Part shown: positions 22,296 through 31,708 of the stretch, piece by piece
Position numbering within the stretch: the stretch's first letter is position 1
Layout of the letters: the number at the start of each line of letters is the position of its first letter
DNA from: Akkermansia muciniphila
GTDB lineage: Bacteria; Verrucomicrobiota; Verrucomicrobiia; Verrucomicrobiales; Akkermansiaceae
NCBI RefSeq assembly: GCF_030848305.1
Contig: NZ_CP114598.1
Location: forward strand, 992,001 to 1,056,000
DNA length: 64,000 bases
Direction: 5' to 3'
The notes under the pieces: model-generated
Database searches by the model: none
The model's input: the letters and a program-made list of their open reading frames with translations, nothing else
What the model was told of the DNA's origin: nothing
Position numbers and translations under genes: made by a program

Positions 22296-22619
22296 TTATG
22301 GGGCGGAAGGGGTAATCAGCTTGCCGTCCAGATCATACAACAGGGTTTCCGGCAGCCGGGGGGTGCGCAGTCCGGGACGGAAATCGCCCGGCAAGACAGC
22401 CGGCCCCGGAGCGGACTCTTCATTCTCATCCTCTGGAAGAATGTCCTGTTGCGCCGGAGCGGGCGCCCAGGGAGCGGGATGGTCCGCCGGGGCGGTTTGT
22501 TCCGGCTGAACGGCTGGAACTGGGGCGGGGTCCTGAGGCGCCGTTTCCTTGTTGGAGGTGCAGGAAGAGGTCCAGGCCAGCCCGGCAATCAGACAGGAGC
22601 GGATCAGGAGCTTTCTCAT
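22296..22619 (-). CDS. Small proline-rich lipoprotein
   Basis: 107 residues from the ATG at 22619. M-R-K-L-L-I-R-S then a hydrophobic run to W-T-S-S-C gives a probable lipoprotein signal with lipidated C20. The lipobox is weak because T rather than L/V is at -3. The mature part is rich in Pro, Ala and acidic residues, suggesting an unstructured envelope tether. It lies 15 nt upstream of the RlmD-type gene on the same strand. No family recognised. Confidence 0.65.
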   Translation of the reverse strand: MRKLLIRSCLIAGLAWTSSCTSNKETAPQDPAPVPAVQPEQTAPADHPAPWAPAPAQQDILPEDENEESAPGPAVLPGDFRPGLRTPRLPETLLYDLDGKLITPSAP

Positions 22620-22725
22620 GGCGCGGATTCTTACAGCTTCATTCGGACTTGGCAAGTGAATAGCCCTGCTATGGTTCATGTAAGGGGCATTTCTTTTTTC
22701 CTGGAACCCGGAGAACGCTTGCTGT

Positions 22726-22753
22726 TTGACTATCCCCGGATAGTATTTATAGT
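22726..22753 (+). promoter_or_regulatory. Promoter of the thioredoxin-like gene
   Basis: TTGACT, a 16-nt spacer and TATAGT (22748-22753) form a near-consensus sigma70 promoter. The ATG at 22764 is 10 nt beyond the -10, predicting a leader of about 3-4 nt with no ribosome-binding site. Confidence 0.7.
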
Positions 22754-22763
22754 AGGAACACGT

Positions 22764-23336
22764 ATGAGGTCTTTCCTTTTTTTATGTTGTTCCGCAGCGG
22801 TTTTAGGACTGTTCGCCCCCCAGGCCGGCGTAGCTCAACAGCGTCCTCCAATCTTCGGTTTTGCCAATAAAAACAGGATACCTGAAGTCAATAAATCGGG
22901 CAGCCCCATTTTTGATAAACTCCGCAATGGAGCTATTAAGAAAAAGTTGCCGCTGGTGATTTACCTGACCGGTTCTTCATGGTGCTCTCATTGCAATATT
23001 TTTACCCGGGAATACATCAAAACAGCGAATTTCAAAAATGCCGCCGGGAAGAAATTTATATTTTGGCTGGTGGACACCAAACAGGTGCCGGGAAATTCCC
23101 CGGGGACATTTAATTTCAAAATGGTTCCGGAAGAAGCCGCAAAAATCGTGGGATGTGCGGATTCCCCCCGTGCGCCGTATGTGGTTCTTGGCCCTCCCGC
23201 CGTGTTTATCATTGACCCTGTTTCCGGAGAATTGATCAAGAGCCTGTTCACCAAAAGTGAAGTGGACAAGTATGGGAAACCTCTTGCCGGAATTATTGAA
23301 GAAGCCTGGAAGGAGTTTTCCCGCAAGGCCAAATAG
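22764..23336 (+). CDS. Secreted thioredoxin-like protein
   Basis: 190 residues from ATG 22764, chosen because it follows the promoter closely and opens a signal peptide (to about A-G-V-A-Q, residue 25). The same frame is open far upstream but antisense to other genes. The mature part has the thioredoxin redox motif W-C-S-H-C (C74/C77) after a V-I-Y-L-T-G strand, as in the DUF255 and thiol:disulfide interchange families. An inferred role is disulfide handling or redox protection in the periplasm. No DsbD-type partner is adjacent. Confidence 0.8.
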   Translation: MRSFLFLCCSAAVLGLFAPQAGVAQQRPPIFGFANKNRIPEVNKSGSPIFDKLRNGAIKKKLPLVIYLTGSSWCSHCNIFTREYIKTANFKNAAGKKFIFWLVDTKQVPGNSPGTFNFKMVPEEAAKIVGCADSPRAPYVVLGPPAVFIIDPVSGELIKSLFTKSEVDKYGKPLAGIIEEAWKEFSRKAK

Positions 23337-23505
23337 GAAACGGAATATATGGGGGGATTCCCGGTTGTCCATGACCCAGCCGGTATGAAGAAGAACGACT
23401 TTAAAAGTTCTTTTGTTTTATAGGAAGCTAAAAAATCCGTCCGGCTTTTCTCCAGTCTTTTTGGCAGAAGGTGTTGTACGAAATCCTTTTCCGGGGCAGG
23501 TTCCG

Positions 23506-24975
23506 TTAAAAACGGTAAATGCAGCGCAGCCACGGCTGGGGAGTGCCGGAATAGTAGGGATACCACCGGTGTCCGGGGTGGTGCATAGTGCGGCCCCATT
23601 CATCCTGACGGCGCGCCTGGGGCGCATAGAAAAGCTGTTTCCATTCCCGGCTGGCGAAGGAAGAAGGCTCTGTTTCCGAAGCCGGAGGCGCCAGAACCGC
23701 CTGGAGGGCGCTGGAAGAACAGCAATAATAGGGAATGTTGAACCGGGGCCCCATTCCAAACGCCAGCAGAAGCCATATCCAGACGCGGAGACCGGGATGC
23801 CGCGTCCAGGAGGAAGCCAGAAAGGCAAGCAGGCAGGCCATGACCGGAACGCTTCCTTTGCAAAGCAGGTCATTGACGTCTCCGTTCACGTAAAAGAAAG
23901 GCAGAATCAGGCCGGTTGCCAGCGTACAGATGAAGAGGGGATTCTTGCGGAAATCCCGCCAGCAGAACAGAGCATACAGCAGGAATGAGGTCGCCATAAG
24001 CAGGAAATCCCCCGGACGCGTATAAAAAGGCCGCATGCCCATGTGGGAGGATGGCGCGTTTACCGCCCCATAATAAAGAAGAAAACACGCTCCCAGCAGA
24101 ACGGCGGCTGAAAAGGAGGGGTGGAGCAGGACATCCCGGAGAGGGAGGACGCCTTTCCATTGGCGGCGCCACTGGCAGGCCGCCAGGGGCAGCCCTCCAA
24201 GGGCCGCGAGGGGGGAATAAAAGGCCGTGGCTGCGAACAGAAGAGGCATCCAGTATAGGGGCATGCGTCCTGAAGCCAGGAAGATAAAAAAAAGCAGAAC
24301 AGGAATGGATGCGTTTGCGCTGCACATGATTTGTTCCGCCGTGCCGAAGTAATGCAGACGAAACAGATCCAGCCCCAGCCAGCACTGGAAATTCAGCAGA
24401 GAGCCGAATGCCGCCATCAGCAGGGCGAGCAGCAGGGAGCGGCGTCCGGAGAAAACGCAGAGCCACAGCCAGGAAAGGAACAGGCCCCAGGTTCCCCATA
24501 GAACGACAAGCACGCGCGCGGCGTCCAGCCCCGCCAGTTTTCCCGCCAGGGCTGGGACCAGCCAGAACCCCGTGTTGTAAATCAGCACGTTCCCGTCCGG
24601 AAAGATGACGGGCCACGGGCTGGCGACCAATTCACGCAGACAGGCATTTCTGACGATATGGTCAGGGTGCTGGTTGACCCACTCCCCCCAGCCGGAAAAT
24701 ATCATCAGGGCGGCAAACGCCGCCAGGACGAAAAATGAAGAGCGGGTGAACAGGGGGAAGGCGGGAAGGGAATTCTTTTTCTGCGGTTCCTTGCGTTTTC
24801 GGGGCGCCAGTCCCGCCGCCGTCAGGAGCGTGAGAGGGAGAGCGGCGTACCAGTGCATCCACCCGGCCAGGAACACCAGGACAGGCAGCAGAAGCCAGGC
24901 GCAGGTGTGCCATTTCAGCGCAGTTGCGTTGAACGCTTGTTCCGGGCACGGGGCATCAGCGGCTGGGGGAGGCAT
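23506..24975 (-). CDS. Polytopic membrane protein, paralogue of the 13683-15182 protein
   Basis: 489 residues with about 10-12 hydrophobic segments and a basic cytoplasmic loop (A-P-R-K-R-K-E-P-Q-K-K) after the second. It parallels the protein at 13683-15182 throughout: F-L-A-G-W-M-H, then Q-H-P-D-H-I-V-R-N-A with W-P-V-I, then R-K-N-P-L-F and V-N-D-L-L-C-K-G near the end. The soluble C-terminus is Trp/Tyr-rich. No catalytic motif or known family recognised. Downstream 23337-23505 holds no gene. Confidence 0.75.
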   Translation of the reverse strand: MPPPAADAPCPEQAFNATALKWHTCAWLLLPVLVFLAGWMHWYAALPLTLLTAAGLAPRKRKEPQKKNSLPAFPLFTRSSFFVLAAFAALMIFSGWGEWVNQHPDHIVRNACLRELVASPWPVIFPDGNVLIYNTGFWLVPALAGKLAGLDAARVLVVLWGTWGLFLSWLWLCVFSGRRSLLLALLMAAFGSLLNFQCWLGLDLFRLHYFGTAEQIMCSANASIPVLLFFIFLASGRMPLYWMPLLFAATAFYSPLAALGGLPLAACQWRRQWKGVLPLRDVLLHPSFSAAVLLGACFLLYYGAVNAPSSHMGMRPFYTRPGDFLLMATSFLLYALFCWRDFRKNPLFICTLATGLILPFFYVNGDVNDLLCKGSVPVMACLLAFLASSWTRHPGLRVWIWLLLAFGMGPRFNIPYYCCSSSALQAVLAPPASETEPSSFASREWKQLFYAPQARRQDEWGRTMHHPGHRWYPYYSGTPQPWLRCIYRF

Positions 24976-25129
24976 CTCCCCGGAACCTTAATGGGGCCGG
25001 TCCGCGGGGGCAAGGAGGAAACTCGCAGACCGGAATGGAAGGGGGCGTTTGTACGGGTATAGTGGCAGGAATGAGCGCGCGCCGTTGCCTCTTTACCGGA
25101 GAAACGGGGCAGGTCATGCTGGGCGGCCT

Positions 25130-25402
25130 ATGAATAAAACACAATTTATCAGGGAGCTCCAGCGTGAGCTGGGGAAGGACGTTACTTCCCGGCAGGCGGA
25201 ACACGCGTTGAACGCGGTGTTGGATACGATTGCGCGGTCGGTCCGGAGGCGGTCGCTGGTGAAATTCCGGGGTTTTGGCACTTTCCGCGTCAAGCGCCGC
25301 TGTGCCCGCATCGTACGCCATCCGGAAAACGGCGGCAGGCTGCTGGTGCATGAATCGAAAACCATGAAATTCCGTCCCTCTTCCCTTCTTTGGAAAGAGT
25401 AG
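25130..25402 (+). CDS. HU/IHF-family DNA-binding protein
   Basis: 90 residues from ATG 25130 (M-N-K-T-Q-F-I-R-E-L). The frame is open further up but not family-like. Two N-terminal helices, then V-K-F-R-G-F-G-T-F-R-V, the conserved HU/IHF beta-arm entry, then a basic arm with H-P-E-N-G in place of the usual N-P-x-T-G. The arm tip is unusual enough that this may be a specialised rather than the main nucleoid HU. It is monocistronic. Confidence 0.9.
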   Translation: MNKTQFIRELQRELGKDVTSRQAEHALNAVLDTIARSVRRRSLVKFRGFGTFRVKRRCARIVRHPENGGRLLVHESKTMKFRPSSLLWKE

Positions 25403-25531
25403 GGAAGCCGTTCGGCAGCTCCTGTCATTTTGCCATTGACTTCCCCGTCCGCGGAGGCCCTTAATGTGGATAAGGCAGGAGCGTTTTTGCCTGCCTGAAT
25501 AAGTAACTGCCCCCTTCCGTGTTTGCCGATC

Positions 25532-27682
25532 ATGATTCCGGATTCCGTTCATCTGCTGACCCGTTCCTCCCAGATGACCCTGTGCAAAGATGAACAGGGC
25601 CGTGTGCGCCGCGCCTATTACGGCCCGAGGCTGCATCAGCCGGAGGATGCCCTGGAAAACGCCGCGGATGCTCCTCTCCTGTATTCCTCCTTGGCGGATT
25701 CCGTAACAGGGCTTCCCAATGCGTCCGGCGAGTACTGCATTTGCGTGACCCAGGCGGACGGGGCCCTTTCCCTGAGCCTGGAATGCCAGGGTTGGGAAGT
25801 GCTGGAACTGGATGACGACCGGGAAGAAGCCGTCTTTTACGGGGAGGACCCTTCCTACCCTGTTCGGGTGGAAGTTCACGTGCGCTCCCACAGGGAATCG
25901 GACACCTTTTTGCAGTGGGCGGTTGTTCGGAACGAAGGGAAAGAAGGCATCCGCCTGCACCGCGTTGCGTCCGCACAGCTGGGGCTGCGCGCAGAACGGT
26001 ACTTCGTCACCAGCTTCCGCGGCACCTGGGGCGGCGAGTCCCTGATGAGTGAGGAAGAAGTGGCCCGGGGGCATGAACTTGCCCTGGTATCCGGAACCGG
26101 CACCCGCACCGCCCAGGAGGGAAGCCCCGGATTTATCATTTCTCTGGACGGTCCGGCGCAGGAGGATTCCGGGGAAGTGATTCTGGGGGCGCTGGCATGG
26201 CCCGGCAATTACCGGATATGGTTCCGGCACAGCCCGTATCATTACCTTTTTGCCGGGGCGGGGCTGGATGTGGCTCCCGCGTCCTATCTGCTGAACGGCG
26301 GCGGCGTGTTTGAAACGCCGCCCCTCATTCTGGCGCACAGTAAAGACGGCAAGGGAGAGGCCTCCCGGCGCATTCACCGCTGGGCGCGCCGCTATGGCTT
26401 GCGCGGCGGAGGAACAGAGAGGCCAACCTTGCTGAATTCCTGGGAGGGGGTGTATTTTACCTTCACGGAAAAAGTGCTGCACGGCATGATGAAACGTGCG
26501 GCTGACTTGGGCATAGAGCTTTTTGTGCTGGATGACGGCTGGTTCGGCAACCGGTTCCCCCGCAATGACGCCCGCGCGGGATTGGGGGACTGGCAGGTGA
26601 ACCGCGCTAAATTGCCCCATGGGCTGGAAGGCCTTATCCGCCATGCGGAAGAACTGGGGATACGCTTCGGCATCTGGGTGGAGCCGGAAATGGTGAACCC
26701 TCATTCGGAACTTTATCAGGATCATCCGGAGTGGGTCATCGGTCTCCCAAACCGGGAAAACAGACAGGAACGCAGCCAGTATTTGCTGGATTTGAGCAAT
26801 CCTCATGTATGCAGGTACATTCTTGACGCCATGCGGAAGCTGCTTGGAGAACATCCGGGCATTTCCTACGTTAAATGGGATTGCAACCGCAAAATTTCCG
26901 ATCCCGGCTCCCCCTGGCTGGACGCCTGCCGCCAGGGGAATCTGCCCATTGACTATGTGCGGGGCTATGAACACGTTCTTGATACGCTGGCGGCGGAATT
27001 CCCGGATGTGACATTCCAGGCCTGTTCTTCCGGCGGAGGCCGCGCCGACTATGGAACCATGCGGAGGCATCATGAATTCTGGACGTCCGACAATACGGAC
27101 GCTTATGAACGCGTGTTCATGCAGTGGGGCATAGGCCACCTGTTCCCGGCTCTTTCCATGGCCGCCCATGTGACAGCCTCCCCCAACCACCAGACGGGCC
27201 GCTCCACGCCGCTCAAATTCCGGTTTGACGTGGCCATGTCCGGACGGCTTGGCTTTGAACTCCAGCCGTGCGACATGACGGAGGAGGACATGGCCTTTGC
27301 CAAACGTGCTCTGGCGGAATACAAGCGCATCCGTCCCGTAGTCCAGTTCGGGGACTTGTACCGCCTATCGTCCCCGTATGAAAGCCGGGTGGCCTCCCTG
27401 ATGTATGTATGCGGAAAACGGGCGGTTGTTTTCGCCTGGCTGATGGACAAATGGCTGGCGGATTCCCCGCCGCCCCTGCGCCTGAAAGGCCTGATTCCTG
27501 CCGTCAGATATCTGGTGCGGGAAATCAACATGAATGAGGACGGCTCTCTCACGAACGTTCACGAACAGGTGCTGGGCGGCGATTTTCTGATGGACGCCGG
27601 CATCCGTATCCGCTGGAAAAAGGCCTTCCAGTCCGTCTGCCTGGAGGTGGCGGAAATGAATCCTGATACGCCGGCTTCATGA
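25532..27682 (+). CDS. GH36 alpha-galactosidase, cytoplasmic
   Basis: 716 residues from ATG 25532 (TTG 25523 is a possible upstream start). It has an N-terminal beta-supersandwich, a TIM barrel starting near L-N-S-W-E-G-V-Y-F, and a C-terminal beta domain, the GH36 architecture. The nucleophile is D450 in Y-V-K-W-D-C-N. The acid/base is D520 in T-S-D-N-T-D-A. L-D-D-G-W-F-G and G-I-W-V-E-P-E-M are also present. No signal peptide is seen, so it should act on imported galactosides such as oligosaccharides released from mucin or diet. Alpha-N-acetylgalactosaminidase activity is possible in GH36. Confidence 0.93.
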   Translation: MIPDSVHLLTRSSQMTLCKDEQGRVRRAYYGPRLHQPEDALENAADAPLLYSSLADSVTGLPNASGEYCICVTQADGALSLSLECQGWEVLELDDDREEAVFYGEDPSYPVRVEVHVRSHRESDTFLQWAVVRNEGKEGIRLHRVASAQLGLRAERYFVTSFRGTWGGESLMSEEEVARGHELALVSGTGTRTAQEGSPGFIISLDGPAQEDSGEVILGALAWPGNYRIWFRHSPYHYLFAGAGLDVAPASYLLNGGGVFETPPLILAHSKDGKGEASRRIHRWARRYGLRGGGTERPTLLNSWEGVYFTFTEKVLHGMMKRAADLGIELFVLDDGWFGNRFPRNDARAGLGDWQVNRAKLPHGLEGLIRHAEELGIRFGIWVEPEMVNPHSELYQDHPEWVIGLPNRENRQERSQYLLDLSNPHVCRYILDAMRKLLGEHPGISYVKWDCNRKISDPGSPWLDACRQGNLPIDYVRGYEHVLDTLAAEFPDVTFQACSSGGGRADYGTMRRHHEFWTSDNTDAYERVFMQWGIGHLFPALSMAAHVTASPNHQTGRSTPLKFRFDVAMSGRLGFELQPCDMTEEDMAFAKRALAEYKRIRPVVQFGDLYRLSSPYESRVASLMYVCGKRAVVFAWLMDKWLADSPPPLRLKGLIPAVRYLVREINMNEDGSLTNVHEQVLGGDFLMDAGIRIRWKKAFQSVCLEVAEMNPDTPAS

Positions 27683-27933
27683 TCAAAAAGCCGCAGACCT
27701 CCCATCTGCAGCCTCATGTTCTTTTTCCCATGGCGAGAACCGGCGTCTGGCTCGGGTTTCATAACCGCTTTATTAATGTTGTGAGTTACGCGGCCGATTT
27801 GTCATTCTGATGCCGCTTTCCCATAATGGGTAGATGATAGTAAACGGAACGCCCGTGACGGAATGCGCAATTCCTTTCCGATTTTTCAGCTGAAGCAAGT
27901 ATTTGGGCAGTTGCGTTCAAGGAAAACTTTAAC

Positions 27934-27971
27934 ATAAGGGCGGCAATAAAGAGAATGATTGCCGCCCTTAT
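27934..27971. terminator. Strong hairpin terminator between convergent genes
   Basis: A perfect 14-bp stem ATAAGGGCGGCAAT/ATTGCCGCCCTTAT with a 10-nt loop. It lies 251 nt after the GH36 gene (plus) and 34 nt after the AspT-type gene (minus). AT-rich flanks on both sides make a bidirectional terminator likely. The rest of the 27683-28005 gap holds no gene that I can see. Confidence 0.75.
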
Positions 27972-28005
27972 TCTTTATTAAGTCTCTGTGGATTTGCTGA
28001 CGGGT

Positions 28006-29619
28006 CTAGATGCCCACCACGCCGCCGATGGTCTGGATGATGACCTTGGCGACGATAGTCATCAGGATAAGGGCCACAGGATAGGCGGTAGCGTAGCTGA
28101 CTACGGGGGCCTGGGAGTCCGTCTTGCTGGCAATGGCTCCCAGGGCCGGGGTGGAGGTCATGCCGCCGCAGATGCCGCCCAGGCATTCCAGAATGTTCAT
28201 CTTGAAGACCTTCATGCCCACGAAGTAGCCGGCGAACATACCGGAGCAGGTGACGATGACGCCCATGATGAAGACGGCGGCGCCGTGGGTGGCTACCGTA
28301 TCCACCAGATCCGCTCCGCCCTTGATGCCGGCGTCAGCCAGGAAGAAAACCAGCCCCAAATCCTGCAAAAGAAGGCGGGTGGGACGAGGGATGTAGCCGA
28401 CGATGGGGCCCAGACGTCCGAAGTGGCCGAGCAGCAGAGCGACGATGAGAGGGCCTCCCGCAATGCCCAGGGAAATGCCCGCGCCGTTGCCGAGGCTGAA
28501 GTTGACCAGGCCCAGAATGATGCCCAGGGAGAGGCCGAAGCCCAGGGAGAGCAGGTCCGTCTGGTTCATGTCCTGGCTGCGGTGGCCGATTTTGTCCCCG
28601 TATTTGGTAAGGTTTTCCGGGGAACCGACCACAGTCAGCACGTCGTTGCGTTCCAACGTGGTTTCCCCCGTGGGGACGAAGGTGAAGCCCAGGCGGGAAA
28701 TGCGGGAGATAATGACGCCGTCCGTACGCAGGGTTTTCAGGTCGCGGAGCTTGTGCCCGGCATAGTTCTTGTTTGTCAGAATCAGTTTGCGGCGCTCCTT
28801 CTGGGAGTCCATGGGGTAGGGATTGTCGCATACCTCCCCCAGGAAGGCGATGTCGTGGCGCATGGTGTCGCTGTTGCCCACAATGAGGACTTCCGTTCCT
28901 TCCCGGAACGTGTCTTCCGGCGTCAGGGGCATCAGCCTGTCGTTGCGAACCACGCGGGTGACCATGCAGTGCAGGCCGTCCAGCAGCTTGCAGTCCGCAA
29001 TGTTCTGGCCTATCAGGTTGGGCTGTGTGACGCGGACAAGGCGGGAAATGATGCTGACCTCCTGTCTGGAATGCATGGCTTTGGCCTCCTTGTTGAGGTC
29101 AAAATGCAGCAGGCGCGGCAGAAGCTGGACGAAAAGGACTACGCCCACCACTCCGAACGGATAGGCGATGCCGTAACCGATGCTGACGCCGCTGCCGGAG
29201 GCTCCCGGCAGGCTTTCCGTGGCGGCCGCCAGCGCCGGGGTGCTGGTGCATGCGCCGGCAAAGATGCCGGAAGATATTCCCGCGGGAATGTTGAACCAGA
29301 TGCCGAAGAGGCAGGTGAATAAAGCTGATACTCCCACAATCACCGCAGACATGATGGCCAGCTTGCTGCCCTGCTTGGCAATGGCGGAGAAGAAGCGGTT
29401 GCCCGCGCTGAGGCCCACGCAGTATACAAAGAGAGCCAGGCCCAGCTGCCCTACGCCGTCGGGAATGGCCAGGCGGTAGTGGCCGGCGGCCAGCGCCACG
29501 AAAAGAACGCCGGAAAGACCCAGGTTCAGTCCGTATATTTTAATGCTGCCGAGAGCGATGCCAAAAAAGATGATTCCAAAGAGAACCAGGGTGTTATGTT
29601 GGAGCAGAATATCAAACAT
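28006..29619 (-). CDS. AspT/YidE-type aspartate:alanine-exchanger-family transporter
   Basis: 537 residues from the ATG 5' of M-F-D-I-L-L-Q-H. A 39-codon upstream extension is not protein-like. It has two membrane halves with related motifs (A-G-A-C-T-S-T-P-A-L in the first, G-G-M-T-S-T-P-A-L-G in the second) flanking two central TrkA-C/RCK-type regulatory domains (about residues 190-360). That duplication is the AspT family plan. AspT itself exchanges aspartate and alanine; other members are of unknown substrate. It is last in a minus-strand run with a two-component system and a DASS carrier, suggesting dicarboxylate or amino-acid exchange. Confidence 0.88.
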   Translation of the reverse strand: MFDILLQHNTLVLFGIIFFGIALGSIKIYGLNLGLSGVLFVALAAGHYRLAIPDGVGQLGLALFVYCVGLSAGNRFFSAIAKQGSKLAIMSAVIVGVSALFTCLFGIWFNIPAGISSGIFAGACTSTPALAAATESLPGASGSGVSIGYGIAYPFGVVGVVLFVQLLPRLLHFDLNKEAKAMHSRQEVSIISRLVRVTQPNLIGQNIADCKLLDGLHCMVTRVVRNDRLMPLTPEDTFREGTEVLIVGNSDTMRHDIAFLGEVCDNPYPMDSQKERRKLILTNKNYAGHKLRDLKTLRTDGVIISRISRLGFTFVPTGETTLERNDVLTVVGSPENLTKYGDKIGHRSQDMNQTDLLSLGFGLSLGIILGLVNFSLGNGAGISLGIAGGPLIVALLLGHFGRLGPIVGYIPRPTRLLLQDLGLVFFLADAGIKGGADLVDTVATHGAAVFIMGVIVTCSGMFAGYFVGMKVFKMNILECLGGICGGMTSTPALGAIASKTDSQAPVVSYATAYPVALILMTIVAKVIIQTIGGVVGI

Positions 29620-29732
29620 GAAGGCGGTTAGCGGTTTTGTTCCCTTCCTTGGCGCAGGGCAGGGGAATGCCCTGCGCGGATGGGGATGCGTGCTTTGAAA
29701 AAGCGGATGGGCGGCGTATTTCTTCCGGCCCT

Positions 29733-30212
29733 TCAATTTCTCCGCAGGTAATCCAGCAGAGTGGCCTGGTCCAGGCAGGACATATAGGGCGTATGGTCGA
29801 TGCCCTTGTCCATGATAAACCTGGTCAGCAGTTTGCGGGCGGTCGTAAGGAGAACGGCGGGATCCCAGGGCTTTTCCAGATAGTTGTCAATGTGCGCGTC
29901 ATTGACGGCCTGGATGGTGTCCGCGTGGGTGGCCTGGCCAGTCAGCAGGATTTTGCGCGTCCCGGCAAAACGGTCGTCTTTGGCGATGCCTCCAAGCAAT
30001 TCTACTCCTGAACCTCCCGGCATGACGTGGTCGGAGATAATCAGTCCCGTCAGTTCTCCATCCTGATCGAATTCTTCCAACAGTTCGCGGCATTCGGATG
30101 CGGATTCCACCCCTTCCAGGCGGAAGCAGGAATTCAGCGGACGAAGGTCGCGCAAAACGCTGTCCAGGACTTCCGGCTGGTCGTCCACGCAAATGATGTT
30201 AATTTTTTCCAT
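29733..30212 (-). CDS. Receiver-only response regulator
   Basis: 159 residues: a CheY-like receiver with acidic pair D10/D11, phospho-acceptor D61 (in I-I-S-D-H-V-M-P), T91 (L-L-T-G) and K114 (L-E-K-P-W), plus a helical tail of about 35 residues. No DNA-binding or enzymatic output domain follows. Its start overlaps the end of the histidine-kinase gene by 14 nt, so the two are a translationally coupled pair. It may act as a phosphate relay or by protein contact. The E-K-P-W motif and tail resemble RpfG/FrzZ-type receivers. Confidence 0.9.
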   Translation of the reverse strand: MEKINIICVDDQPEVLDSVLRDLRPLNSCFRLEGVESASECRELLEEFDQDGELTGLIISDHVMPGGSGVELLGGIAKDDRFAGTRKILLTGQATHADTIQAVNDAHIDNYLEKPWDPAVLLTTARKLLTRFIMDKGIDHTPYMSCLDQATLLDYLRRN

Positions 30213-31641
30213 AATTGTTGATGGTTGGTATGATTATCGTAAAAACGGTATGGCCCGGAACGCTCTCCAGGCGGATGCGGCCGCCGTAGCTGTCCACAAT
30301 GCGCCGGACGATGGTGAGCCCCAGCCCCAGGCCGAAGGAAAGCCCTTTCTTTTTGGTAGTGAAGTTGGGACGGAAAATTTTTTCATGCAGGTCCTTTGGA
30401 ACGCCGGGGCCGTTGTCCGTGACGGAGACCAGAATTTCGCGGGTGGTATGGGATGTCTGGTCCTTGCTGCTGATTTTTTCCACCCGGCATTCTACATGGA
30501 TGGAAGGGTTGGGGGTATTTTCTATTTTCAGCGCGTCGCAGGCGTTCTGAAGCAGGTTGATCCAAATTTGAACGAGCTCCGTCATATCCGCGAAGATACC
30601 GGGCACGGAGTCTCTGGGAGGCAGGACCATTTCAAAATCAACGCCGCGCAGACTGGACTTGACCAGCGCAACAGCTTCCGTAAGGGAATCCGTCACGTTC
30701 ACTCCTTCTTCCCGCCTGGTGTTGCCTCCCCCCAGCAGGCGAACGGAGCGGACAATGGCTGTAGCGTGCCGGACAGCCAGTTTCATGTCATGCAGGTCGT
30801 GTCCCAATTCCCAATAAGGGAGGTTTTGTTCCAGCTGGCTGAGGAATGGCTTGTCCAGCAGTTCCGGCTGATTCTGTATGTCCGGAATCAGGGCCAGGGC
30901 CTTGGCCACGTCCTGGGAAAGCCCGTAATTTTTTTCAAACTGGCGCGCCAGCCTGCGCTGTTCGGAAGTGGACGCGGAGGAAGACCCTTCCAACCCTTTA
31001 TTGTACAGGGTGTACCGGAAGGCGTTTTCCTGGCGGAACATGTTGTCCAGAGATTCCAGAACAAAGTCCGTTTTACGGGACAGAACTCCCAGGGAATTGT
31101 TGAGCTCATGGGCTATTCCGGCGGATAACTGCCCCAGGGTGGCGGCCATTTCAGAACGGTGGAGCATCCGCAGCGCTTCTTCCTTTTCCGCAGTGCGGTC
31201 AAAGACGCGGGTATTGCGCGCCGCCAGTTCATGGACAATGGCGGGAACAAACTGTTCCAGAAGCGTTCCGTAGCGTTCCTCGTCCACGGCGGGGGTGGCG
31301 GTGTCGATATAGGCCAGTTCCAAATCAGTTTCCGCAATGAGATCGGAGGAGCTGCGGAACCATCCGGAGAAGAAACTTTGCACTCCCAAATAGTCTCCGG
31401 GGCCTGCCCGGAACGCCTTATAGATTTTATGGGACGTGGAAGCTGTTTCCGGGTCTTCTTTAACGACGTGGCGGTAGGAGACCACGCTGCCGGATAAAAT
31501 CAGGTAAAGCCTTTTGTTCTGTTCCCCCTGGCGGACGACGCTGTTTCCCTTGCTGATGGCAATAATGCGGTCCGGATCGGAAAAATACGCCAGATTGATG
31601 CGTTTTAATTTTTTCTGGAATTCCTCCTGTTCAATGATCAT
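30199..31641 (-). CDS. Histidine kinase with N-terminal cNMP-binding-like domain
   Basis: 480 residues from the ATG giving M-I-I-E-Q-E-E-F. Residues about 15-120 match a Crp/cyclic-nucleotide-binding fold (V-V-R-Q-G-E-Q-N-K-R-L-Y-L-I-L-S-G-S-V). A HisKA domain follows with phospho-acceptor H178 in A-G-I-A-H-E-L-N-N, then an HATPase domain with N box L-L-Q-N-A-C-D-A-L, D-N-G-P-G-V-P and G-L-G-L-G-L-T-I-V. No transmembrane segment is evident, so the sensor is cytoplasmic. Ligand unknown. It sits between a DASS carrier and its response regulator. Confidence 0.9.
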   Translation of the reverse strand: MIIEQEEFQKKLKRINLAYFSDPDRIIAISKGNSVVRQGEQNKRLYLILSGSVVSYRHVVKEDPETASTSHKIYKAFRAGPGDYLGVQSFFSGWFRSSSDLIAETDLELAYIDTATPAVDEERYGTLLEQFVPAIVHELAARNTRVFDRTAEKEEALRMLHRSEMAATLGQLSAGIAHELNNSLGVLSRKTDFVLESLDNMFRQENAFRYTLYNKGLEGSSSASTSEQRRLARQFEKNYGLSQDVAKALALIPDIQNQPELLDKPFLSQLEQNLPYWELGHDLHDMKLAVRHATAIVRSVRLLGGGNTRREEGVNVTDSLTEAVALVKSSLRGVDFEMVLPPRDSVPGIFADMTELVQIWINLLQNACDALKIENTPNPSIHVECRVEKISSKDQTSHTTREILVSVTDNGPGVPKDLHEKIFRPNFTTKKKGLSFGLGLGLTIVRRIVDSYGGRIRLESVPGHTVFTIIIPTINNYGKN

Positions 31642-31708
31642 ATGGCGCTTTTCCCGTTGATGTTGACCATGCCGGGGCATGTGGCCCCGGCGTGGAACAT
31701 TATCTTAT

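Noticed and set aside
21093-22763. Long upstream extension of the thioredoxin-like frame
   Set aside because: It runs antisense through the RlmD-type gene and the lipoprotein gene. A clear promoter and signal peptide mark ATG 22764.
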